The position numbers and the translations under genes are program-made. Shown here piece by piece: positions 33,655 to 39,036 of a stretch of 39,036 nucleotides of DNA. Under the pieces are notes generated by a model that saw only the letters and a list, made by a program, of their open reading frames with translations, had not been told where the DNA came from and did no database searches. Every line of letters starts with the position of its first letter. Positions within the stretch are counted from its first letter, which is position 1. This DNA is from Candidatus Gottesmanbacteria bacterium GW2011_GWA2_43_14 (GTDB lineage: Bacteria > Patescibacteriota > Microgenomatia > 2-02-FULL-39-11), in NCBI GenBank assembly GCA_000999095.1, contig LCFP01000002.1:133736-172771 (forward strand), read 5' to 3'.

Positions 33655-34449
33655 ATGTTATATCTTGGGAAATATAAACTTTTAAAAAACTATATTTATG
33701 CGGTTGATATTGATTATGTCCTAAATATAATCATAAAGGCAATAAATAAAAACCAAGAAGTCCTATTAGCTCCTGTTCCCTCTCATATTCTTGTTACAGC
33801 CTTTTTTGACAATAATTTTAACAACATTTTAAACTCTTATGATTACTTGTTACCAGATAGTGTTTGGATTAAAAATGCTTTAAATTTTCTTTATGGTTCT
33901 AAATTGCCTAAAAATATCAGGGGAACAGATTTAATGCTTGAAATATGTAAATTATCACAAAAATTTAACTTTAAGATATATATGTATGGTACAAACAAAA
34001 ATACGTTATATAAATTGGAAAAAAAACTATTAGAAAAGTTTCCACAATTAAAAATTGTAGGAAAAGAGGAATCTAAATATCAAAATCTGACTTTAATGGA
34101 AAAAAAAACTTTGATAAAAAATATCACCTTATGCAAACCGAATATAATCTTTATTGGTCTTAGTAGTCCCATGCAGCAAGAATTTGCTTATGGTTTGTGT
34201 AAAGTTGAGCCAAAATTAACAATCAAAAGTATAGTAATACCGGTTGGTGCTGCTTTTGATTTTATCTCCGGTACGAAAAAAGAGGCTCCAGTCTGGTTAC
34301 AAAAAGCTGGTTTCGAGTGGTTTTTCAGAATCATTTCAGAACCTAGGCGGCTTTGGAAAAGGTATATAATAGAGGGTACTTTATTTATAATATTATCTTT
34401 ATTTCAAAAAATATTAATGACTATGGGAAGAAATATAAAAATACTATGA
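33655..34449 (+). CDS. WecG/TagA/CpsF family glycosyltransferase (GT26)
   Basis: 264 residues, the usual family size. LPDSVWI (66-72, Asp68 at the catalytic Asp position), RGTDL (89-93), the LSSPMQQEFAY region (169-179), VGAAFDFISGTKKEAP (197-212) and GFEWFFRIISEPRRLWKRY (219-237) follow the family order. Such enzymes add the second sugar, often N-acetylmannosaminuronate or N-acetylmannosamine, to a polyprenyl-diphosphate-sugar at the membrane. The C-terminal 25 residues are hydrophobic and may dock on the membrane. It is probably leaderless. It lies in the AT-rich island and is coupled to the DUF4330-like gene by an ATGA overlap. No initiating phosphoglycosyltransferase is nearby. Confidence 0.9.
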   Translation: MLYLGKYKLLKNYIYAVDIDYVLNIIIKAINKNQEVLLAPVPSHILVTAFFDNNFNNILNSYDYLLPDSVWIKNALNFLYGSKLPKNIRGTDLMLEICKLSQKFNFKIYMYGTNKNTLYKLEKKLLEKFPQLKIVGKEESKYQNLTLMEKKTLIKNITLCKPNIIFIGLSSPMQQEFAYGLCKVEPKLTIKSIVIPVGAAFDFISGTKKEAPVWLQKAGFEWFFRIISEPRRLWKRYIIEGTLFIILSLFQKILMTMGRNIKIL

Positions 34450-35219
34450 AAAACCGAGCAATATACAAAAGTTTTAAAAGTAATTACCTAACTCTATTTT
34501 TTATACTAACTTTCATTATGACTATTCTTGTGTCTTTTTACAAATATAATACTTCTGAAAAACATTATATAAATGTCAAAGTTAAAGCAGGCCAGGGACT
34601 ATGGTGGTATAGTGGCAATAATCCAAAAATATGGATGCTTAATTCTCTAAATAAAGATATATTAAACAATCCTCAAATCGCATTAAAATCTATAAGATAT
34701 TATCCTATTAATCCTGAATCTAATAATAATACTGATTCATTTGATATATTCATAATTGCTAGAATTTCCGTCATTAAAGACGGTAATCAATATACATACA
34801 GAAGAAATCCTGTAAATGTGGGGGCACCTATTGATATGAGATTTAATAACATAATGGCCACAGGAACGGTAATTGATATGAATGAGAAGGAAATCGACGA
34901 TGATCTTCATTCAATTAATGTCTCAATTATTAAACATAATCCTTTCCCTTATGAAATGGAATCGCTTAGCGGCGGTACGATTTATTTCGATGGAATGGAG
35001 AATACTCTAGAAGTCAAAGAAAAATTGATAACGACAAATTCTTTTAATGGTAGTAATCAGACTTTAAGTGTCAACATGAAACTGAAGGTTAAAAAAATCC
35101 GAAATTTTTACGTTTTTGGAAACGAAAGAATTATCTCCGTCGGAAATAAATTTACATTTATCACACCTTCTTTCACTTTTAGCGATTGGGTAATAACAAA
35201 AGTTGAAAATACAACTTAA
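34446..35219 (+). CDS. Membrane-anchored DUF4330-like protein (copy 3)
   Basis: 257 residues from ATG 34446, which overlaps the WecG/TagA stop as ATGA; the frame is open back to 34353 but that part lies inside the previous gene and has no membrane segment. One anchor (about 14-32), then an extracytoplasmic domain with YTYRRNPVNVGAPIDMRF (116-133), aligning with LYLFKNKPLSLGEFIDMRF of copy 1. A charged, Asn-rich insert (about 86-98) is specific to this copy. Very AT-rich, like its neighbours. It converges on a GT4 gene with one base between stops, and that gene is followed upstream by a Wzy-like gene. Function unknown. Confidence 0.66.
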   Translation: MKNRAIYKSFKSNYLTLFFILTFIMTILVSFYKYNTSEKHYINVKVKAGQGLWWYSGNNPKIWMLNSLNKDILNNPQIALKSIRYYPINPESNNNTDSFDIFIIARISVIKDGNQYTYRRNPVNVGAPIDMRFNNIMATGTVIDMNEKEIDDDLHSINVSIIKHNPFPYEMESLSGGTIYFDGMENTLEVKEKLITTNSFNGSNQTLSVNMKLKVKKIRNFYVFGNERIISVGNKFTFITPSFTFSDWVITKVENTT

Positions 35220-35220
35220 T

Positions 35221-36384
35221 TTAATTCAATACTTCAGAATATACTTTTATTAAATTAGAATAATGAATTTCAGCGGAATATTTTTTTTCGAATTCTATTT
35301 TACACTCTTTTTTCATAGCTTTTAATTTGTTAGGATATTTATTAACAGTATTAATCAAGCTTTTTAATGAATTAGTGCTTTCATTATCATAAAAAAACCC
35401 TGTTTTCCCATCTTTCACGATATCTTCAAATGAACCAAGATTAGGTACTATAACAGGTGTGCTGTTTGAAAAAGATTCCAATAATGTCAATGGCAATACC
35501 TCATACCACTTTGAAGGAATTATTATACAAATGGCTTTTTGCATATACTGGTTTACTATAGCATTCGGAATATTACCTAATAGACTGATGTTTTTAAACT
35601 TCTTAAAGAAAGATATTTTCTGTTTTAGAGGTCCATCACCGGCTACAAATAGCTTTTGCTTCATATCAGTCGAAGAAAAAATTGAGAGCAAATCTAGTAT
35701 TCCTTTTTCTTCTGAAAGTCTTCCTGCATAAAAAAAGTAATTAGAAGGAATAATTTTCTTGGATTCTAATCGGTTAACAAATGTTGGAAATACGTAATTA
35801 ACTGATTGTGCGAGTTCATTATTAAGAAATGTCTGATGATAATAAAAGGAAAATTTAGAAAGAAATATATTCGCTTTAACTTGAATTTTTTTTTTCAATC
35901 TAAAATATTGTCTTGACGCCATGAGCATAGAAGAAGCGATTAATGAATTCTGATAGCATGAATGGATAATAGACGGCCATTGTAAATTTTTTCTTGGACA
36001 TAGCTCGCAAATTTTTCCATTTCTAAATAGAATACTCTTCGCACAAAGACTCCTATAATTATGGAACGTTCTAACGGTGGGTATCTTATACTTATTAAGT
36101 ATTGAATATATTACTTCAGAAATTAAGGGGTAGACATTATTTACATGCACAACATCAGGTTTAAATTTATGAATTATGTGTATAAGCTCTCTATATACAT
36201 TGTCTTTACCAAACATGCTTTTGGCAGCGGATGAATAAGATATTTTTTTACCAATATCTCTATTGTCCCTTCTTAGCAAATAAACATTATGACCCTTATT
36301 TAACAACAGTTTTTGTAATGACAACACATACATATCTTCACCACCCGGATATTTATAAAAATTATGAATTAGAAGTATATTCAT
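35221..36384 (-). CDS. GT4 glycosyltransferase with Cys cluster
   Basis: 387 residues of GT-B fold. HNFYKYPGGED (7-17) is the N-terminal loop; GRLSEEKGIL (221-230), KWYEVLPLTLLES (292-304) and STPVIVPNLGS are the donor site. A Cys quartet (114, 126, 129, 143) in the region from HNYRSLC through ICELC is common in this GT4 group and could bind metal or form a structural site. It should add a sugar in the cytoplasm. The start overlaps the stop of the Wzy-like gene as ATGA, so the two are co-transcribed. The closest relative in the window is at 28545. Low G+C like the rest of this block. Confidence 0.86.
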   Translation of the reverse strand: MNILLIHNFYKYPGGEDMYVLSLQKLLLNKGHNVYLLRRDNRDIGKKISYSSAAKSMFGKDNVYRELIHIIHKFKPDVVHVNNVYPLISEVIYSILNKYKIPTVRTFHNYRSLCAKSILFRNGKICELCPRKNLQWPSIIHSCYQNSLIASSMLMASRQYFRLKKKIQVKANIFLSKFSFYYHQTFLNNELAQSVNYVFPTFVNRLESKKIIPSNYFFYAGRLSEEKGILDLLSIFSSTDMKQKLFVAGDGPLKQKISFFKKFKNISLLGNIPNAIVNQYMQKAICIIIPSKWYEVLPLTLLESFSNSTPVIVPNLGSFEDIVKDGKTGFFYDNESTNSLKSLINTVNKYPNKLKAMKKECKIEFEKKYSAEIHYSNLIKVYSEVLN

Positions 36385-37703
36385 AAATTGTCACTACTTC
36401 CTTCGATTAATCCTCTAAAAAACCAAAACCACCCAGTTCTAAAGATTGTATTGGCCGGATTTAACATCAGAAATAAGAAAATAGTCCATGAAGCTATTAT
36501 AACCGGTATTATTTTTCTGTTACTAGTAGATTTCAATTTTGAGATATCGTTTCTTAAAAAGAATACTATCAGTATTAATAGAGCAGAAAATCCAAATATA
36601 CCGTTTTCAGCTAATACTTGAATTAAGTAATTATGTGGAGCTGAAGCTGCATAATCCGTATAATCAAGTTTAAATTTTTCTTCTATATCGTAATAAGCGA
36701 ATTGGGATAAGGTAGGATTATATAGAGAATATTGTCCAGATCCTATACCTAACAAAGGAGATTGCAGCAAAAGTGTGAAAGATTTCGAATATCCTCTATA
36801 TCGAGTTTCCAATGAAAATATATCCTGCGAGCGGTTTCTTAAAAATATACGATCCAGTATATTAAATGAAAATAAACTATCACTTATTGATATTGATATA
36901 TAAAAAATAATCAGAAATAAAAATGAAATTACTATTGGTTTAATGTTTAAAATTCTATTAATATGCAATTTTTTAAAATTCCAAATCCAAATTAAAGATA
37001 AAATACCTGCAAATAAAATAATCAGTATCCTACTGCGATAATTGGAAATAATACTTAAAAAGAAAACTATGAAAATTAAAATGAGATAATATAATTTCCT
37101 TTTATTTAAGTTTACCTTATATTCAAAAATAAAAAAGGGAAGAAAAGCCTCACTAATAAGCTCAAGAGAATATCGTCCTCTGGCCAAATCATATCTATAT
37201 ACATCCAACATTTCCTGTTGAACGATAAGGTTTAAAATTTTAAAAACAACGGAATGAAATAAAAAATACAGAAATTCACCTGTGATTATGAATATTCCCG
37301 TAATTAGTATAAATTTAAAAAAATATTTTTTATTGATTATTTTTACAAAAAAATAAGTAGAAACAAATATTACCAGGGCAACAAGCAGATTATGAAAACT
37401 CTTCCAAAATAGTCTTATATCTGTGGCTGAAAAGACCGAAACTGCCGAAGTGAAAATAAACAGAAATATTAATTTCATTACTAGACTATTTTTTACCGTG
37501 TACATAACACGATTGTATTTATGCGTAAACATTAAAAGCGGTAAAACAAACAATATCAATTTTGCAAAACTGTGTGATGAATAAATTTTTTGAGGAATTA
37601 AAAAAAGATATAATGAGGGAATTTTAATTAAAAAAAGGGATAGTAAAAAAAGAAAAAACAGGTATCTAATATCGATATTTCGTAATAATAACCTATTTCT
37701 CAT
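36381..37703 (-). CDS. O-antigen polymerase/ligase-like membrane protein (Wzy_C superfamily, copy 3)
   Basis: 440 residues, about 11-12 membrane segments. SNYRSR (220-225), GIGSGQY (319-325) and APHNYLIQVLAENGIFG (355-371) are the family landmarks, with the loop His at 357. It should polymerise or ligate lipid-linked glycan on the outer face. It is first in a pair with the GT4 gene at 35221. A TTGTAA and TATCAT pair with a 17-base spacer lies just upstream. It is among the most AT-rich genes of the window, which points to a different origin from the Wzy-like gene at 26003. Confidence 0.8.
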   Translation of the reverse strand: MRNRLLLRNIDIRYLFFLFLLSLFLIKIPSLYLFLIPQKIYSSHSFAKLILFVLPLLMFTHKYNRVMYTVKNSLVMKLIFLFIFTSAVSVFSATDIRLFWKSFHNLLVALVIFVSTYFFVKIINKKYFFKFILITGIFIITGEFLYFLFHSVVFKILNLIVQQEMLDVYRYDLARGRYSLELISEAFLPFFIFEYKVNLNKRKLYYLILIFIVFFLSIISNYRSRILIILFAGILSLIWIWNFKKLHINRILNIKPIVISFLFLIIFYISISISDSLFSFNILDRIFLRNRSQDIFSLETRYRGYSKSFTLLLQSPLLGIGSGQYSLYNPTLSQFAYYDIEEKFKLDYTDYAASAPHNYLIQVLAENGIFGFSALLILIVFFLRNDISKLKSTSNRKIIPVIIASWTIFLFLMLNPANTIFRTGWFWFFRGLIEGSSDNL

Positions 37704-37722
37704 AACACGGGAAATTTTTTCT

Positions 37723-37751
37723 ATGATAATCTCAGAAGATATAAGTTACAA
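37723..37751 (-). promoter_or_regulatory. Predicted promoter for the Wzy-like/GT4 pair
   Basis: On the minus strand, TTGTAA (37746-37751) and TATCAT (37723-37728) are separated by exactly 17 bases, the standard spacing. Start of transcription would be near 37716, about 13 bases before ATG 37703. It occupies the 61-base gap after the GH10 gene; no terminator hairpin is evident in that gap. Confidence 0.5.
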
Positions 37752-37764
37752 GAGTATTAAATTA

Positions 37765-39036
37765 CTAAGAAATATTTCTCAAGACATCAGACAATGCATA
37801 GTAAGCTGCTTTGGGACCGTTATTATTAAATGGCATGGTATCCGCATCAGGATTATCTCTTTCCTGATATTGAGACTCATCTTCCAATCCAAATAACGAA
37901 AAGCTACTAATACCATTCTCAAAACACGTTCTGGCTATATTACGATAAATTTCTGCCTGTAATTCTAATCTGTCAGAACCACCTGATTCACGCATGTCAA
38001 CATAACACTCGGTAACGATTACATCAACATCTAGATTCTTATATTTATTAATTTGACTGGCCAATCTCTCCATTTTGACTCGGCGTTTTTCTTCCGAATC
38101 GAACTGACTTGAATGGTCAATGTGTAATTGAAATCCTATTGCATCAACAGGCACACCGTTCGATATTAAATTGCTTAATACATCAAAAAAAACAGCGTCT
38201 CTCCCACTTTCCCAATCATTATCAGCAAACTCGAATCCAGTTTCATTGTAAATTAAGTATGAATTAGGATTAGCTTCTTTGGCAACGCGAAAACAACGGG
38301 CAAGCCAATTATTTGAATCATATAAATCAGGAAAACCAAGTTTATCAGTCCAGAAATTAGTAGTTTGCCATCCGCCTAGAATTTCGTTTATAACAACCCA
38401 ATTATTAATAACTTTTTCATTGCCGGTATAATGACCTGCTACGTTTCGTATATGATTTTCCAAAATATTAATTAATTCTTCTTGTGAAAAATTACCGTCT
38501 TTCAGCCAAGCAGGAAGATGGTTTCTATCACCCCAAACTAAATGCATACCCAAAGGTGTTTTATCGGTTTGATTAAGATAAGGAAAAAGACGTCCGTCCA
38601 TTTCAGAAAAATTAAAATAATCTTTTTCGCTATGTATGGATAATCCGGCATCGTACGGTACTATAAAATTTAATTCTGCACAGGTTGCTCCATTAAATTC
38701 TTCAAGTCCCAGCGGATTGGAACTTAATCGAGTCGAGGCGATCATGGCACCTATTGTTTTATTTTTAATGTCAGCATAGTCCCGCAACCAAGGTTTGTGC
38801 CAACTCCACTCATGTTGGACAACATTGAATCTGGCTACCAGAACGGGCTGGTTATCATGATTGTAAATCCATTTCATATAAGAATGAGGGTGGTCCAAAG
38901 TGCCTCCAAATTTAGTTTCAGCCTCCAAACCGTCTAAACTTTCAAGTCCGACTTGAGCCAATAATTCCTGCGGGACCTTTTTTATGACCGGATCGGGCAT
39001 AAAAGTCCACTCATCAGTTTCATTACTGTCGTTTAT
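37765..39036 (-). CDS. GH10 family glycoside hydrolase, xylanase-like (5' end cut by window edge)
   Basis: The frame is open to the right edge, so the N-terminus is outside; an ATG at 39000 exists but residues before it read through without a stop. Counting from that Met, the barrel shows LVWGDRNHLPAW (154-165), WVVINE (201-206, acid/base Glu206), DAIGFQLHI (286-294) and IVTECY (328-333, nucleophile Glu331). Both catalytic Glu are kept. The LVWH His that contacts substrate in GH10 xylanases is Gly157 here, and the usual WG near the end is FG, so the substrate may not be xylan. GH10 enzymes cut beta-1,4-xylose polymers with retention. In this setting it might trim a self-made glycan. Its G+C content is higher than that of the next genes. 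Confidence 0.83.
   Translation of the reverse strand: MNDSNETDEWTFMPDPVIKKVPQELLAQVGLESLDGLEAETKFGGTLDHPHSYMKWIYNHDNQPVLVARFNVVQHEWSWHKPWLRDYADIKNKTIGAMIASTRLSSNPLGLEEFNGATCAELNFIVPYDAGLSIHSEKDYFNFSEMDGRLFPYLNQTDKTPLGMHLVWGDRNHLPAWLKDGNFSQEELINILENHIRNVAGHYTGNEKVINNWVVINEILGGWQTTNFWTDKLGFPDLYDSNNWLARCFRVAKEANPNSYLIYNETGFEFADNDWESGRDAVFFDVLSNLISNGVPVDAIGFQLHIDHSSQFDSEEKRRVKMERLASQINKYKNLDVDVIVTECYVDMRESGGSDRLELQAEIYRNIARTCFENGISSFSLFGLEDESQYQERDNPDADTMPFNNNGPKAAYYALSDVLRNIS

Noticed and set aside
34353..34445. Longer N-terminus for the DUF4330-like gene ending at 35219
   Set aside because: That part is inside the WecG/TagA gene in another frame; ATG 34446 gives an ATGA overlap and the anchor.
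1..39036. Alternative genetic code with TGA read as an amino acid, as in some candidate phyla
   Set aside because: TGA ends many genes exactly at overlaps with the next start (for example 15975-15977 and 34447-34449) and no gene needs TGA read-through.
1..39036. tRNA, rRNA, CRISPR repeats, insertion sequences or phage genes
   Set aside because: No regular repeats, transposase or integrase motifs were seen, and almost every base is in a recognised gene.

Overview
This window is a dense surface-glycan locus of 33 protein genes, two of them cut by the window edges. It holds no RNA gene, mobile element or CRISPR array, and no gene-free stretch above about 60 bases. TGA acts as a normal stop throughout, so the code is standard. 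Proteins are rich in Lys, Ile, Asn and Phe, genes overlap by 1-4 bases or lie a few bases apart, and Shine-Dalgarno sites are rare. This style, together with the mix of GT39-like membrane enzymes, DUF4330-like proteins, SGNH proteins and O-antigen ligase-like proteins, suggests a Candidate Phyla Radiation (Patescibacteria) genome, perhaps Microgenomates. No taxonomic marker gene is present, so this is inference.

Layout. Positions 1-17,059 alternate strands in short blocks: a GT39-like enzyme cut at the left edge; a DUF4330-like protein and a Wzy-like polymerase; a predicted lectin-like anchored protein with a second GT39-like enzyme; four sugar-transfer genes (two GT4, one GT2, one GT-C); an SGNH protein with a GT39-like enzyme; then SGNH, YfhO-like and SGNH genes. 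Positions 31,148 down to 17,037 form one 12-gene minus-strand operon with higher G+C: GT39-like, two GT4, Wzy-like, SGNH, DUF4330-like, C-methyltransferase, Gmd-like dehydratase, polyprenol-phosphate sugar synthase-like GT2, perosamine synthase-like aminotransferase, a large GT-C-like protein and another GT39-like enzyme. Positions 31,166-39,036 alternate again: GT39-like, SGNH, WecG/TagA, DUF4330-like, GT4, Wzy-like and a GH10 glycosidase cut at the right edge. Positions of about 33,480-37,700 are strikingly AT-rich.

How it may work (inference). Cytoplasmic GT4, GT2 and GT26 enzymes build lipid-linked oligosaccharides. The Gmd-like, C-methyltransferase and aminotransferase trio could make an unusual branched amino-deoxy sugar nucleotide. 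The Dpm1-like enzyme charges polyprenyl phosphate to feed the many GT-C enzymes, which add sugars outside the membrane. The Wzy-like proteins polymerise or ligate, and the anchored SGNH proteins may edit acyl groups. No flippase, chain-length regulator, initiating phosphoglycosyltransferase or membrane O-acyltransferase is visible, so those functions must lie elsewhere.

The most notable pattern is that five families each occur exactly three times: Wzy-like, DUF4330-like, one SGNH subfamily and two GT39-like subfamilies. This looks like a modular glycan-display cassette that has multiplied and been shuffled. The DUF4330-like protein, whose function is unknown, is always near a Wzy-like polymerase and is the best candidate for a new component.
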